Shown: piece by piece, positions 9,185 to 19,795 of the stretch
Position numbering within the stretch: position 1 is the first letter of the stretch
Layout: each line of letters begins with the position of its first letter
Assembly: GCF_002210165.1 (NCBI RefSeq)
Contig: NZ_AQQP01000004.1
Location: 186,001-250,000, forward strand
Direction: 5' to 3'
Length of the DNA stretch: 64,000 bases
Source: Phaeobacter sp. 22II1-1F12B
Lineage (GTDB): Bacteria > Pseudomonadota > Alphaproteobacteria > Rhodobacterales > Rhodobacteraceae
Program-made: the position numbers and the translations under genes
Notes under the pieces: model-generated
The model's input: only the letters and a program-made list of their open reading frames with translations
Database searches by the model: none
What the model was told of the DNA's origin: nothing

Positions 9185-9871
9185 ATGGCGCAGCTCAAAA
9201 AGATTTTGCTGGTAGACGACGATGACGATTTGCGTGAGGCGCTGAGCGAACAACTCGACATGACCGAGGATTTCGACGTGTTCGAAGCCGCGGACGGTGC
9301 AAGCGCGATGGAGCGGACCCGCGAAGGGTTATTCGATCTGGTGATTCTCGACGTCGGATTGCCTGATACGGATGGGCGTGAATTGTGTAAAAGAATGCGC
9401 AAACAAGGCGTAAAATCTCCGATTTTGATGCTAACTGGCCACGACAGTGACTCGGATACGATTCTGGGTCTGGATGCCGGCGCAAACGATTATGTCACAA
9501 AACCATTCAAGTTCCCGGTATTGCTGGCAAGAATTCGCGCGCAGCTCAGGCAGCATGAACAATCCGAAGATGCGGTATTCCAATTAGGGCCGTATACGTT
9601 CAAACCAGCCATGAAGATGCTGATCACCCAAGATGATCGCAAGATTCGCCTGACCGAGAAAGAAACCAATATTCTCAAGTTCTTGTACCGCTCGACCGAG
9701 GGGGTAGTGGCGCGCGAAGTGCTCTTGCACGAGGTCTGGGGATACAATGCCGGGGTAACTACGCACACGCTGGAAACGCATATTTACCGGCTCAGACAAA
9801 AAATTGAACCGGATCCCTCGAATGCGCGTTTATTGGTAACAGAAAGCGGCGGATATCGGTTGGTTGCATAA
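9185..9871 (+). CDS. OmpR/PhoB-type response regulator
   Basis: A 228-residue two-domain regulator. The receiver domain (residues 5-120) has acidic residues 11-15, phospho-acceptor Asp56 in LVILDVGLP and Lys106 in YVTKPF. A winged-helix DNA-binding domain follows, with the recognition region TTHTLETHIYRLRQKIE. An AGGAGA ribosome site lies 9 nt before the ATG; the longer frame upstream lacks one. No kinase gene is adjacent. The sequence resembles the CenR-type regulators of alphaproteobacteria that control envelope genes, but I cannot prove orthology. A strong terminator follows about 110 bp downstream. Confidence 0.92.
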   Translation: MAQLKKILLVDDDDDLREALSEQLDMTEDFDVFEAADGASAMERTREGLFDLVILDVGLPDTDGRELCKRMRKQGVKSPILMLTGHDSDSDTILGLDAGANDYVTKPFKFPVLLARIRAQLRQHEQSEDAVFQLGPYTFKPAMKMLITQDDRKIRLTEKETNILKFLYRSTEGVVAREVLLHEVWGYNAGVTTHTLETHIYRLRQKIEPDPSNARLLVTESGGYRLVA

Positions 9872-9983
9872 TTTCTTCAATCTCAGGTTGCGTAATTCTG
9901 TTCACAGAACTTAAATGGTGATTATGGTAGTTCTAGATATCCCGCGCATATCCGGGTCACGATATGCACCTCCCTGTTGGACT

Positions 9984-10014
9984 GGCCGGGCTTAGCGCCC
10001 GGCCTTTTTTATTT
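9984..10014 (+). terminator. Intrinsic terminator after the response regulator gene
   Basis: An 8-bp perfect stem GGCCGGGC/GCCCGGCC with loop TTAGC is followed by TTTTTTATTTT. The 110 bp between the regulator stop and this hairpin hold no gene. Confidence 0.92.
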
Positions 10015-10116
10015 TCGGGTCTGCCAGCGCTTTGGCCGACCGATTTGGTCAGCATTCGGGTTTCGCTGCCCCGCGAACTCCCCTAGGGTCGCCGACACCG
10101 AAATCGGAGATTGCCC

Positions 10117-10905
10117 ATGTCCTTTACGCTTGCCACCTGGAACATCAATTCGGTCCGGCTGCGAGAGCCGCTTGTCCTCAAGTTGCTGGCCGAGGAAAAG
10201 CCGGACGTCCTGTGTCTTCAGGAATGCAAATCGCCGATGGAAAAGATCCCTCTCGAGGGGCTCAAGGCGCTTGGCTATACGCATGTGATCGGTCGCGGGC
10301 AAAAGGGCTACAACGGGGTCGCGATCTTTTCGCGCCTGCCGATCCGTGAGGTCGCAGCGAACGATTACGCCTCGCTTGGGCACGCGCGGCATATTGCCGG
10401 GCAGCTCGAAAACGGGGTCACCATCCACAATTTCTACGTCCCAGCGGGCGGCGACAAGCCCGATCGCGAGATCAATGAGAAATTTGGCCAGAAACTGGAC
10501 TACCTGACCGAGATGCGCGACGCGTTCCATTCCGATAATCCCAAGAAGTCGATCCTCGTGGGGGACCTCAACATCGCTCCGCGTGAGGACGACGTCTGGA
10601 ACCACAAACAGCTTCTGAAGATCGTCAGTCACACGCCGATAGAGGTCGAGCATCTGGGCGCGGCGCAGGAGGCAGGAAAATGGGTCGACATCACCCGGCA
10701 GGACATTCCCGAAGGCTTGCTCTATTCCTGGTGGTCCTACCGCGCCAAGGACTGGTCGGCAGCGGACAAAGGCCGCCGGTTGGATCACATCTGGGCAACG
10801 CCGGATATCTCGAATGCGGCGCATTCCAGCCGGATTCTGCGTGATGCGCGTGGCTGGGAACAGCCCAGTGACCATGCGCCCGTCTTCGCGACATTCGATC
10901 TGTGA
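10117..10905 (+). CDS. xth: Exodeoxyribonuclease III
   Basis: A 262-residue AP endonuclease/3'-exonuclease of the EEP superfamily, acting in base-excision repair. Motifs in order: ATWNINSVR with the catalytic Asn, LCLQECK with the metal Glu, the Tyr region NFYVPAGG, LVGDLNIAP with Asp and Asn, and the final PSDHAPVFATF with the Asp-His pair. Residues 236-244 hold WEQPSDHAP as expected. The ATG at 10117 is preceded by CGGAGA at 6 nt; a TTG two codons earlier is less likely. The gene stands alone between a terminator and the chaperedoxin gene. Confidence 0.95.
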   Translation: MSFTLATWNINSVRLREPLVLKLLAEEKPDVLCLQECKSPMEKIPLEGLKALGYTHVIGRGQKGYNGVAIFSRLPIREVAANDYASLGHARHIAGQLENGVTIHNFYVPAGGDKPDREINEKFGQKLDYLTEMRDAFHSDNPKKSILVGDLNIAPREDDVWNHKQLLKIVSHTPIEVEHLGAAQEAGKWVDITRQDIPEGLLYSWWSYRAKDWSAADKGRRLDHIWATPDISNAAHSSRILRDARGWEQPSDHAPVFATFDL

Positions 10906-11003
10906 CCGGGGTCCTGAGCCTTTCACAACCAGCGACCCTTTGACTTTTTAGCGCCCTGCTCACATATGGTGGGCAACGCAAAACCACTTAACGACAGGTG
11001 TTC

Positions 11004-11918
11004 ATGATGGAACTCAACCTTGGCACGGCCCCTGATGCGGATTTGATCAAGGATACGACCGAAGCCAATTTTATGACGGATGTCGTTCAGGCCAGCCAGG
11101 ACGTTCCGATCATCGTCGATTTCTGGGCGCCGTGGTGCGGTCCCTGCAAGACGCTTGGCCCGATGCTTGAGGATGCGGTTCGCGCAGCCAAGGGCGCGGT
11201 CAAGATGGTCAAGGTCAACGTGGACGAAGCGCAGATGATCGCGGGTCAGCTGCAGATTCAGTCGATCCCGACCGTTTATGCATTTCACAAGGGGCAGCCT
11301 GTCGACGGATTCCAAGGCGCGCAGCCGCAGTCCGAAATCAAGGCCTTTGTCGACCGTGTTGCACGTCAGGGTGGCGGTTCCGCCCCCGGCGATGAACTCG
11401 CCGAAGCGGTCGAGGCGGCCGAGGCCATGCTGGAAGAAGGCGCGGTGACCGATGCGGCCCAGACATTTGCCGCGATCCTTGGCGAAGATCCCAACCACCC
11501 CGGCGCTTATGCCGGGTTGGTCAAGGCGCATATCGCGTTGGGTGAACTCGACAAGGCCGAGGCCATTCTGAACGGTGCGCCTGCCGAGATTTCGACTTCG
11601 GCAGAACTCGAAGCGGCGCATGCCCAGATCGAACTGGCGCGTCAGGCCGAAGGTGCCGGCCCGGTTGCTGAACTGCAGTCCGCAGTCGACGCAAATCCTG
11701 ATGATCTTCAGGCGCGTTTTGATCTGGCGCTGGCGCTTTCCGCCAATGGCAAACAGGGTGAGGCAGTCGATCAGCTTCTGGAGCTTTTCCGCCGAGACCG
11801 CGAATGGAACGATAGCGCCGCTAAAACTCAGCTTTTCACGATTTTCGACGCTCTGAAGCCCAACGATCCGATCGTGCTTAATGGACGGCGCAAGCTCTCT
11901 TCGATGATATTTGCCTAA
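11004..11918 (+). CDS. cnoX: Thioredoxin-TPR protein, CnoX/YbbN-type chaperedoxin
   Basis: A 304-residue fusion of an N-terminal thioredoxin domain and a C-terminal TPR-like domain (about residues 125-300), the architecture of E. coli YbbN/CnoX, which protects GroEL clients from over-oxidation. Unlike E. coli CnoX, this protein keeps a full active site WCGPC with Cys45 and Cys48, as in Caulobacter, so it should be a working thiol oxidoreductase. Two adjacent ATG codons (11004, 11007) follow an AGG; I took the first. The LON-domain gene follows after 18 bp and is probably co-transcribed. Confidence 0.9.
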   Translation: MMELNLGTAPDADLIKDTTEANFMTDVVQASQDVPIIVDFWAPWCGPCKTLGPMLEDAVRAAKGAVKMVKVNVDEAQMIAGQLQIQSIPTVYAFHKGQPVDGFQGAQPQSEIKAFVDRVARQGGGSAPGDELAEAVEAAEAMLEEGAVTDAAQTFAAILGEDPNHPGAYAGLVKAHIALGELDKAEAILNGAPAEISTSAELEAAHAQIELARQAEGAGPVAELQSAVDANPDDLQARFDLALALSANGKQGEAVDQLLELFRRDREWNDSAAKTQLFTIFDALKPNDPIVLNGRRKLSSMIFA

Positions 11919-11936
11919 GGGAGGGCGAGGGCTAGA

Positions 11937-12587
11937 TTGCAGTTCATGCTGAAAGCCTCGGACCTGCCTGATACTTTACCGGTGTTCCCGTTACCGGGGG
12001 CACTGCTACTGCCCCGTTCGCGCCTGCCGCTTCACTTGTTTGAGCCGCGGTATCTTCAGATGCTGGACGATACGCTCAAGACATCTCATCGCCTGATCGG
12101 AATGATCCAACCTAACCCGCGACCGGGCGGCGAAAATACGCTGCACAGCATCGGTTGCGCGGGGCGGGTGACGCAGTTTTCCGAGACCGAGGACGGCAGG
12201 TACATGATCACCCTTGGGGGAATTTCTCGCTTTCGGGTCAACACCGAGGTGTCGGGATTCACGCCCTATAGACGTTGCGAGGTCGATTGGACCGGGTTCG
12301 AGCGGGACTTGGGCCGTGCTGAAACCGATGTGGATTTCAATCGCGAGCAGTTCCTTGCCCTTTTGCAAAGGCTTTTCGAACATCGCAACATGTCGACCGA
12401 CTGGGACACGCTGAAAGAGGCAGAGGATGAATTGCTGATCAATTCTCTTTCGATGCTTCTGGACTTTGCGCCCGAGGACAAACAGGCTTTGCTCGAAGCG
12501 CCTTCGCTGACCACGCGCCGCGAGACACTGGTCACCCTGATGGAATTCGCCATGCGGAGTGGCGACGGAGAAGAAAAATGGCAGTAA
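11937..12587 (+). CDS. LON N-terminal (substrate-binding) domain protein
   Basis: A 216-residue protein made of only the LON substrate-recognition domain, without the AAA+ and protease parts. Hallmarks are [30 protein letters not shown] near the start, in pieces [12 protein letters not shown] and [13 protein letters not shown], and GCAGRVTQF in the middle. Its role is unknown; stand-alone LON-domain proteins may act as adaptors. I favour a TTG start at 11937 because GAGG lies 6 nt upstream; an ATG at 11946 is the alternative. It is between cnoX and the Trm112 gene, overlapping the latter by 10 bp. Confidence 0.9.
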   Translation: MQFMLKASDLPDTLPVFPLPGALLLPRSRLPLHLFEPRYLQMLDDTLKTSHRLIGMIQPNPRPGGENTLHSIGCAGRVTQFSETEDGRYMITLGGISRFRVNTEVSGFTPYRRCEVDWTGFERDLGRAETDVDFNREQFLALLQRLFEHRNMSTDWDTLKEAEDELLINSLSMLLDFAPEDKQALLEAPSLTTRRETLVTLMEFAMRSGDGEEKWQ

Positions 12588-12766
12588 GAGACACCGAAAC
12601 GAGCTTTGACCGGCGTATGCTCGAGGCGTTGATTTGTCCCCAGACGCATACGACGCTGGAATACGATGCCGAGGCTCAGGAATTGATCTCGAAGCCTGCC
12701 GGGCTTGCTTTCCCGATCCGCAACGGAATTCCGGTGATGCTGGTCGACGAGGCGCGCGTACTCTAA
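12578..12766 (+). CDS. Trm112 family protein
   Basis: A 62-residue protein of the Trm112/YcaR family, small zinc-ribbon-like proteins that in other organisms stabilise methyltransferases. The core [16 protein letters not shown] followed by [18 protein letters not shown] is typical. The four-cysteine site is incomplete: only the Cys of ICPQT is seen, so zinc binding is doubtful. The partner is unknown. It overlaps the LON-domain gene by 10 bp, and the cnoX-LON-Trm112 order suggests one transcript. Confidence 0.88.
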   Translation: MAVRDTETSFDRRMLEALICPQTHTTLEYDAEAQELISKPAGLAFPIRNGIPVMLVDEARVL

Positions 12767-12867
12767 TAGCCCTTCTGCCGGTGCGGCGGTTCGACGTACC
12801 GCAGCCGCTTACGCGACCCTACCTTTGCAAGATCGCCGATAAATCGGAACGCGGCGTATTCACCGAT

Positions 12868-14094
12868 TTAGAGCGGTCGCCCGCGCATCAGACGTGGCAG
12901 GTCGCCACTTAGCCCCGCCGCTTCACGGATGAATCCGCGTCGAAGGGCGGGGGCCGCGTTGATCAATCCCATGCCGATGTCACGTCCCAGACGCAGGAGT
13001 GGGTTGTCGTTGGAAAACAGCCGGTTGAACGTGTCGGTCGCAAGCGCCATCGACGCCGTATCGAAGCGGCGCCACTGTTGGTAACGAGCCAGAACCAATG
13101 GCGATGCAGGATCTTCGCCGCGTCGCTTGGCATCCGCGAGCGTTTCGGCCAATGCTGCGACATCGCGTAGACCTGCGTTCAGCCCCTGACCGGCGATCGG
13201 GTGGACTCCATGCGCCGCGTCGCCCACAAGTGCAAGCCTGTCAGCAATCATCGCATTGGCTAGGGTAAGGCCAAGCGGGTAGGTGAACCGTTTTCCCGCC
13301 AGCGAAATTTCACCAAGGAAGTCACCGAAACGTGGCTGCAGTGCTGCCAGATAGCCATCATCGTCGAGGGCGTTGATCTCATGAGCAAGCCCGGTGGTTT
13401 CGCTCCAGACGATTGAACTGCGATTGCCGGTGAGGGGCAGTATCGCAAGCGGTCCGGACGGCATGAAAAACTGGTGCGCGACACCGTTATGAGGCAGTTC
13501 ATGCGAGATCGAGCAAACGAGCGAGGTCTGGCCATAGTCCCACCCTGTGCGCTTGATGCCTGCCCTCTGAGCAGTACCGCTGCTCCGCCCGTCGCAGCCG
13601 ATGACAATCGCACCGGATATCTGCGACCCGTCGTCAAGCGTCAGGCTTACGCCAGTTGCGCTGGTGCTTTGCCCCGTGACGGACTTGCCATTCAACAGCG
13701 TCACACCATCCGTTTCGCGCATCTTGTCCAGCAGGGCACGGCGCAGGTGCCGGTCCTCGACCATGTAGCCCATCGGGCCTTCTTCGATCTCGCGATGGTC
13801 GAAATGCATGAAGAACGGCGAAGGACCATGCCCGGCATGACCGTCGGTCACCTTGATGTCCAGCATCGGCTGCGCGTCACCGGCCAGCCGGTCCCACAAC
13901 CCGATACCGTCCAGCAGCCTTTGTGATCCAAGCGCCAGTGCATAAGAACGCCCGTCAAAGTCGGGATTCTCGCGCGGGTCGATCTCAAGCGCGTCGATAA
14001 CAGTTACAGCGAATCCTGCCTGGGCAAGCGCCAAGGCAAGAGCAGGGCCGTTTAACCCGCCACCGACGATGAGAATTTCATCCTTTGTACTCAT
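12868..14094 (-). CDS. UbiH/UbiF-type FAD-dependent monooxygenase
   Basis: A 408-residue class A flavoprotein hydroxylase. The N-terminal dinucleotide motif is ILIVGGGLNGPALALALAQAG; the DG-type motif is VIGCDGRSS; the third motif is LVGDAAHGVHPIAGQGLNAGLRD. These fit ring hydroxylases of ubiquinone synthesis (UbiH, UbiF, UbiL). Which ring carbon is used cannot be read from sequence. I chose the ATG at 14094 because it opens directly into the FAD motif; the longer frame would overlap the divergent amidase leader. The stop faces the Trm112 gene across 101 bp. Confidence 0.92.
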   Translation of the reverse strand: MSTKDEILIVGGGLNGPALALALAQAGFAVTVIDALEIDPRENPDFDGRSYALALGSQRLLDGIGLWDRLAGDAQPMLDIKVTDGHAGHGPSPFFMHFDHREIEEGPMGYMVEDRHLRRALLDKMRETDGVTLLNGKSVTGQSTSATGVSLTLDDGSQISGAIVIGCDGRSSGTAQRAGIKRTGWDYGQTSLVCSISHELPHNGVAHQFFMPSGPLAILPLTGNRSSIVWSETTGLAHEINALDDDGYLAALQPRFGDFLGEISLAGKRFTYPLGLTLANAMIADRLALVGDAAHGVHPIAGQGLNAGLRDVAALAETLADAKRRGEDPASPLVLARYQQWRRFDTASMALATDTFNRLFSNDNPLLRLGRDIGMGLINAAPALRRGFIREAAGLSGDLPRLMRGRPL

Positions 14095-14179
14095 GCCTGC
14101 CAATATGCGGTCGGATGCAGGATTGTCCATGCGCATTGCTGTCGCTACCGTCTGCACGAAAATCAAGGGGACAAGTGGA

Positions 14180-15514
14180 ATGCAGAACTGGCTGAGCATG
14201 ACGGCGGCTGATCTTGGGCGTGGCATCGAAAAGGGAGAGATTGACCCGGTCGCTCTGGCCGAAACCTATCTGGATGCCATCGAGGGTCATGAATTCCGCG
14301 ACCGCATCTACGCCCGCCTCACCCGCGAACGTGCGCTGGCCGAGGCGAAGGCTGCGGCGGATCGGGCCAAGGCGGGACTCCGCCTGTCGCCGCTCGACGG
14401 TGTGCCGATCAGCTGGAAAGACCTGTTCGATACGGCGGGCGTCGTGACCGAAGCAGGCTCGGCTCTGCTTAAGGATCGCGTGCCGGATAGCGATGCCCAT
14501 GTTCTTGAGCTTGCGACACAGGCGGGGCTGGTCTGCCTAGGCAAAACACACATGAGCGAACTGGCCTTTTCCGGTCTCGGGTATAATCCGATCACGGCTA
14601 CCTCGCCCTGCGTGAACGATCATGCCGCCGTGTCGGGCGGCTCTTCCTCGGGCGCGGCGACATCGGTGGCCTTTGGGCTGGCCGCTGCCGGGATTGGATC
14701 GGATACCGGCGGATCGGTCCGGGTGCCGGCGGCGTGGAACGATCTTGTCGGTCTCAAGACCACCTCGGCTCTTCTGAGCCTCGAAGGCGTCGTCCCGCTG
14801 ATCTACAGCTTTGATACGGTCGGTCCGCTGACTCGCAGCGTCGAGGACGCGGCTCTTTTGCTCAGCGCGATGGGCGGCGGCAAGTCTCCCGATCTGCGGG
14901 GCGCATCGCTCGAGGGCCGCCGGTTTGCGATTATGGGCTCGGTCGCTCTTGACGAGATCGAGGAACAGCCACGCGCGGCTTTTGAAGCGAGTGTCGAGAA
15001 GCTGAAAGCGGCGGGCGCTAGGGTCGAAACGCTGGAGTTTCCTGAAATTGCCGAGGCGCTGGCGCTGACTGCCGTTCTGTATTGCGGAGAGGCCTATGGC
15101 ATCTGGCGGGACAAGATCGAGGAAAATCCCAAGCTGATGTTCTCTGAGATTCGGACCCGTTTCCGCGCCGGCGCCGAATTTTCGGCGGCGGATTTCACGT
15201 CGGGCTGGCTGCGGCTCAAGGCGATACGCAAGGCCTATCAGGCGGTTTCAGCCGGTTATGACGCGGTGATCCTTCCAAGCAGCCCGCTGATGCCGTCCAA
15301 TCTTGAACGGTTGCAGAACGATGGCGATTACTACGTCAAGGCGAACCTGCTGGCGCTTCGCAATACACGCATGGGGAACCTGCTGGGCCTGTGTTCCCTG
15401 ACACTGCCGACCGGTACGCCAAGCTGCGGACTCATGATGCAGGTACAGCCCAATTGCGAAGCGGCGCTCCTTAGATTGGGTGCGGCAGCCGAGACGGCAT
15501 TGAGTAACACATAA
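14180..15514 (+). CDS. Amidase signature family hydrolase
   Basis: A 444-residue amidase with the Ser-cisSer-Lys triad: Lys80 in PISWKDLFD, the cis-Ser in SGGSSSGAA (residues 152-160) and nucleophile Ser179 in GSDTGGSVRVPAA. This class splits amide bonds in compounds such as aryl amides or carries out transamidation. It lacks GatA context (no gatB or gatC here), so it is more likely a catabolic amidase of unknown substrate. AGGGG lies 9 nt upstream of the ATG. It diverges from the UbiH-type gene with an 85-bp promoter gap. Confidence 0.9.
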   Translation: MQNWLSMTAADLGRGIEKGEIDPVALAETYLDAIEGHEFRDRIYARLTRERALAEAKAAADRAKAGLRLSPLDGVPISWKDLFDTAGVVTEAGSALLKDRVPDSDAHVLELATQAGLVCLGKTHMSELAFSGLGYNPITATSPCVNDHAAVSGGSSSGAATSVAFGLAAAGIGSDTGGSVRVPAAWNDLVGLKTTSALLSLEGVVPLIYSFDTVGPLTRSVEDAALLLSAMGGGKSPDLRGASLEGRRFAIMGSVALDEIEEQPRAAFEASVEKLKAAGARVETLEFPEIAEALALTAVLYCGEAYGIWRDKIEENPKLMFSEIRTRFRAGAEFSAADFTSGWLRLKAIRKAYQAVSAGYDAVILPSSPLMPSNLERLQNDGDYYVKANLLALRNTRMGNLLGLCSLTLPTGTPSCGLMMQVQPNCEAALLRLGAAAETALSNT

Positions 15515-15620
15515 AAACCACAAATCGCCTCTCATCGCTCAGTTGGTCTGGACGCAAGGGCAGGGGGGCGGTAACTTGCTTCAAAACGGGGCGCTATGAT
15601 CCCGACCTTGAGGCTACATT

Positions 15621-16799
15621 ATGGATTTTCCCGAGCGGTTTTCGAACCTACCGGCTTATGCGTTTCCGCGTTTGCGGAGCTTGCTGGACGCGCACGCGCC
15701 CGGCGGCAGCGTAGTGCACATGACAATCGGCGAGCCGAAACATCCGTTTCCTCAATGGGTTACGGATATCGTCGTCGAAAACGCGTCGCAGTTTAACAAC
15801 TACCCGCAGAACGAAGGAACGGATGCGCTACGCGGTGCTTTTGCGGATTGGCTTGAACGTCGCTATTCCGTACGCGTCGATCCTGATCAAAATCTGCTGG
15901 CGCTGAATGGCACGCGTGAAGGTCTGTACAATGCCGCCATGGCGCTGTGCCCCGAGCAGAAGAACGGTCGCAAACCGGTCGTTCTGACGCCCAACCCGTT
16001 CTACCAGGTCTATATGGTCGCGGCGATTTCCGTCGGGGCCGCGCCGGTGTTCATGCCCTGCACGGAAGAGTCCGGCCATCTGCCTGACTACTCAAAGCTT
16101 TCAGCTGATGTGCTGGATCGCACGACGATCGCCTATATCTGCTCTCCGGCGAATCCGCAGGGCACGGTGGCAAGTCGCGAGTATTGGGAAAACCTGATCT
16201 CGCTGGCCGAGCAGTATGATTTCCGGATCTTCGCGGATGAATGCTATTGCGAGATCTATCGCGATACGCCTCCGCCCGGCGCGCTTGAGGTGGCCAAGGA
16301 AATGGGCGCTGACCCCGAGCGTGTCGTGTCGTTCCATTCGCTCTCAAAGCGATCCAACCTGCCGGGGCTTCGTTCGGGCTTTGCCGTTGGCGGACCCAAA
16401 TCCATCGCCGCGATGAAGCAGCTTCGCGCTTATACGGGGGCGCCGCTGCCCGGACCGCTGCAAGCCGCCGCCGCCGCCGTCTGGGCGGATGAGGCGCATG
16501 TGCAGGAAAACCGCCTTCTTTATCAGGAAAAATACGTGGTTGCGGACGAGGTGTTCGCGGATGTCCCGGGCTACAAAGGGCCCGAGGCCGGGTTCTTTCT
16601 TTGGCTTCCCGTGGAAAACGGCGAAGAGGCGGCATTGCGCCTGTGGAAGGAAACCGGCGTGCGAGTGCTGCCCGGCGCCTATCTTTCGCAAGGCAAACCG
16701 GGCGCAAACCCCGGCGAGAAATTCATTCGGGTCGCGATGGTGGCCCCAAAAGAAAACATGCAGCGCGCTCTGATCACTTTGCGCGACTGCTTGTATTAA
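15621..16799 (+). CDS. Class I/II aminotransferase (DapC-like)
   Basis: A 392-residue PLP-dependent fold type I aminotransferase. The PLP lysine is Lys243 in [30 protein letters not shown] and the [12 protein letters not shown] motif with the cofactor Asp are also visible. The sequence is like the succinyldiaminopimelate aminotransferases (DapC) annotated in alphaproteobacteria, which would place it in lysine/peptidoglycan precursor synthesis; that substrate is inference. It precedes ftsK by 20 bp, so read-through into ftsK is likely. Confidence 0.88.
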   Translation: MDFPERFSNLPAYAFPRLRSLLDAHAPGGSVVHMTIGEPKHPFPQWVTDIVVENASQFNNYPQNEGTDALRGAFADWLERRYSVRVDPDQNLLALNGTREGLYNAAMALCPEQKNGRKPVVLTPNPFYQVYMVAAISVGAAPVFMPCTEESGHLPDYSKLSADVLDRTTIAYICSPANPQGTVASREYWENLISLAEQYDFRIFADECYCEIYRDTPPPGALEVAKEMGADPERVVSFHSLSKRSNLPGLRSGFAVGGPKSIAAMKQLRAYTGAPLPGPLQAAAAAVWADEAHVQENRLLYQEKYVVADEVFADVPGYKGPEAGFFLWLPVENGEEAALRLWKETGVRVLPGAYLSQGKPGANPGEKFIRVAMVAPKENMQRALITLRDCLY

Positions 16800-16819
16800 A
16801 ACAAAGATCGAGGACAGGC

Positions 16820-19696
16820 ATGGCATACCAATCACGCAGTCGGGATCCGCTATTGGACAGCGATATGCAGGCGGCTATCGAGAAACGCGGCAAAGAGCTT
16901 ATCGGGATTGCCCTGATCTGTCTCGGGATCGCGGCGGCTGCGATGATTGGATCTTACACGCCGGATGATCCCAACTGGATGGTTTCGACCGATGCGCCGG
17001 TGCAGAACTGGATGGGCCGGTTGGGCGCGTCCATTGCCGCCCCGCTGTTCATGATCGTCGGCTGGGGAAGCTGGAGCATCGCGCTGGTATTCCTTGTTTG
17101 GGGGCTTCGTTTCGCGTTTCACAGCGGCGAAGACCGTGCGCCTGCCCGTCTGATTTTTGCACCGATCGCGATTGCCGTGACGTCGGTTTATGCCGCCACG
17201 TTGCTGCCCGGCGACACATGGCGCGCCACCCATAGCTTTGGATTGGGCGGCATGTTCGGCGATACGGTCATGGGGGCGGTGCTGACCCTGCTGCCGGTTG
17301 GATCGCACCTGATGGTGAAACTGATGTCATTGCTGATGGCGATTGCCATGCTTGGGCTGGGCGGTTTCGTTCTGGGCTTTACCAAGGCCGAAATGTCGCG
17401 CGGTCTGCGTTTCTCGCTGATCGGGCTGATCATGGGCTATGCTGCGTTGATGAACCTGCTGGGTCGTGGCGCACAGGGGGCGGCAGTTTCGCTTGCGAAC
17501 CAGCGTAATCGGCTGGCCGAAAAGCGCAGTGAACAACGGCTGGCACGCGAAGACGCCGCGCAGGCCCACAAGATTTCCGCGCCGGCCAAGGGGTTTGAAC
17601 CGATCGAAATCGTGTCCGAACCCGAGCAGGAACGCAGCGGTTTCCTGTCGCGCATGCCCGGCCTGATCCGCCGCGCGGAACCGATGCCGGAACTGATCGA
17701 ACAGGAGCCGCCCGAATATGATGACGAAGACGTCTATCAAGGCGATGACCGGATCCGTGCCAAGATCGCGGACGTGGTCAAATCCCGCAAGCAGGCTGGT
17801 TTGCCTGTCGAGCCCGAACCTGATCCGGACCTGCCCCTGACCAAGGGCCGTGGCCGTCGTCCGGAACCTCTTTTGCTGAATCGTGGCGGCGGGAACGCCC
17901 TGCGCGCTGAGCCGCCTCTCACAGGTGCTGCCAGGGCTGAGCCGCCGCTTACCGCGGCGCCGGTGGCCGAAGGCCATTACGATGAACCCGTCTGGGAAGA
18001 ACCGGAAGATACAATTGTCGAAGATGCGGGCTTGCCGCTCTCCGAGCCCGAACCGCAGCGCCCGGCGATTCCGACTGCCGAACCGCGCAAGGTTGTAATG
18101 AACCCGCTGCGCAAATCGCCAGCCCCGTCGCGCCGCGCGGTTGCCGAGGCGCAGCCCGCGCTGGCTTTCGATGAATCCGAGACGGCCTATGAATTGCCGC
18201 CCCTCAATCTTTTGACCGATCCTGCCACGGTGCAGCGTCATCACCTTAGCGACGAGGCGCTGGAAGAGAACGCGCGCATGCTGGAAAACGTGCTCGACGA
18301 CTACGGAGTCAAAGGTGAGATCGTCAGCGTTCGTCCCGGTCCTGTCGTCACGATGTACGAACTCGAGCCTGCGCCAGGTCTCAAGGCAAGCCGCGTGATC
18401 GGTCTGTCGGATGACATCGCGCGTTCCATGATGGCACTGTCCGCGCGTGTTTCCACTGTACCCGGACGCTCGGTCATCGGTATCGAACTACCGAACGACA
18501 ATCGCGAAAAAGTGGTGTTGCGCGAAATCCTCGCCTCACGCGATTTCGGCGACAGCAACCAAAGCTTGCCACTGGCGCTGGGTAAGAATATCGGCGGCGA
18601 TCCCATCGTTGCGAACCTTGCCAAGATGCCTCACCTGCTGATCGCCGGTACGACCGGTTCGGGTAAGTCGGTGGCGATCAACACGATGATCCTGTCGCTG
18701 CTCTACAAGCTGACGCCCGAGGAATGCCGGTTGATCATGATCGACCCCAAAATGCTGGAACTTTCCGTTTATGACGGCATCCCGCACCTGCTGAGCCCCG
18801 TTGTGACCGACCCCAAAAAGGCCGTCGTCGCGCTGAAATGGGTCGTCGGCGAAATGGAAGATCGTTACCGCAAGATGTCCAAGATGGGCGTGCGGAATAT
18901 CGAGGGCTACAACGGTCGGGTGCGCGATGCGCTGGCAAAGGGCGAGATGTTCAGCCGCACGGTGCAGACCGGGTTCGACGACGATACAGGCGAACCCGTG
19001 TTCGAGACGGAAGAATTCGCACCCGAGGCTATGCCCTTTATCGTGGTGATCGTCGACGAGATGGCCGACCTGATGATGGTCGCGGGCAAGGAAATCGAAG
19101 CCTGTATTCAGCGTCTTGCCCAGATGGCCCGTGCGTCGGGTATCCACCTGATCATGGCAACCCAGCGCCCATCGGTCGACGTCATTACCGGTACGATCAA
19201 AGCGAACTTCCCCACCCGGATTTCTTTCCAGGTCACATCAAAGATCGACAGTCGCACGATCCTTGGCGAAATGGGGGCCGAACAGCTTCTGGGTATGGGC
19301 GACATGCTCTACATGGCCGGCGGTGCGCGCATCACCCGTTGCCACGGTCCTTTCGTATCCGACGAAGAGGTCGAAGAGGTGGTTAACAACCTCAAGGCTT
19401 ACGGTCCGCCGGATTACATCAATACCGTGCTCGAAGGGCCGGATGAGGACAAATCCAGCGATATCGATGCGGTTCTCGGACTTGGTGGCAATACCGACAG
19501 CGAAGACGCGCTGTACGATACCGCAGTGCAGATCGTCATCAAGGACCGCAAGTGTTCGACCTCTTACATCCAGCGCAAGCTGGCCATCGGCTATAACAAG
19601 GCCGCGCGGCTGGTTGAGCAGATGGAAGAGGAGGGGCTGGTTTCGCCCGCCAACCATGTTGGCAAACGCGAAATTCTGGTGCCTGAACAGCAGTAG
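16820..19696 (+). CDS. ftsK: DNA translocase FtsK
   Basis: A 958-residue septal DNA pump. Four membrane segments lie in about residues 25-190 and anchor it at the division site. A proline- and acid-rich linker spans roughly 220-470. The RecA-like motor has Walker A at residues 610-617 (GTTGSGKS) and Walker B in [12 protein letters not shown]. The winged-helix gamma domain, which reads KOPS and activates XerD, is at about 890-955. GAGGACA precedes the ATG. It directs chromosome unlinking during septation. It follows the aminotransferase gene closely and ends at a good terminator. Confidence 0.97.
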   Translation: MAYQSRSRDPLLDSDMQAAIEKRGKELIGIALICLGIAAAAMIGSYTPDDPNWMVSTDAPVQNWMGRLGASIAAPLFMIVGWGSWSIALVFLVWGLRFAFHSGEDRAPARLIFAPIAIAVTSVYAATLLPGDTWRATHSFGLGGMFGDTVMGAVLTLLPVGSHLMVKLMSLLMAIAMLGLGGFVLGFTKAEMSRGLRFSLIGLIMGYAALMNLLGRGAQGAAVSLANQRNRLAEKRSEQRLAREDAAQAHKISAPAKGFEPIEIVSEPEQERSGFLSRMPGLIRRAEPMPELIEQEPPEYDDEDVYQGDDRIRAKIADVVKSRKQAGLPVEPEPDPDLPLTKGRGRRPEPLLLNRGGGNALRAEPPLTGAARAEPPLTAAPVAEGHYDEPVWEEPEDTIVEDAGLPLSEPEPQRPAIPTAEPRKVVMNPLRKSPAPSRRAVAEAQPALAFDESETAYELPPLNLLTDPATVQRHHLSDEALEENARMLENVLDDYGVKGEIVSVRPGPVVTMYELEPAPGLKASRVIGLSDDIARSMMALSARVSTVPGRSVIGIELPNDNREKVVLREILASRDFGDSNQSLPLALGKNIGGDPIVANLAKMPHLLIAGTTGSGKSVAINTMILSLLYKLTPEECRLIMIDPKMLELSVYDGIPHLLSPVVTDPKKAVVALKWVVGEMEDRYRKMSKMGVRNIEGYNGRVRDALAKGEMFSRTVQTGFDDDTGEPVFETEEFAPEAMPFIVVIVDEMADLMMVAGKEIEACIQRLAQMARASGIHLIMATQRPSVDVITGTIKANFPTRISFQVTSKIDSRTILGEMGAEQLLGMGDMLYMAGGARITRCHGPFVSDEEVEEVVNNLKAYGPPDYINTVLEGPDEDKSSDIDAVLGLGGNTDSEDALYDTAVQIVIKDRKCSTSYIQRKLAIGYNKAARLVEQMEEEGLVSPANHVGKREILVPEQQ

Positions 19697-19702
19697 AAAA
19701 GA

Positions 19703-19728
19703 GGCCGGGTTCAGCCCGGCCTTTCTTT
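19703..19728 (+). terminator. Intrinsic terminator after ftsK
   Basis: A 7-bp stem GGCCGGG/CCCGGCC with loop TTCAG is followed by TTTCTTTAT, 6 bp after the ftsK stop. It separates ftsK from lolA. Confidence 0.88.
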
Positions 19729-19795
19729 ATCCGACCGGCGAATTTGTGCCACGCGCCCTTTGGATTTTCCTGACCGGGCACCTATCTCATATTCC

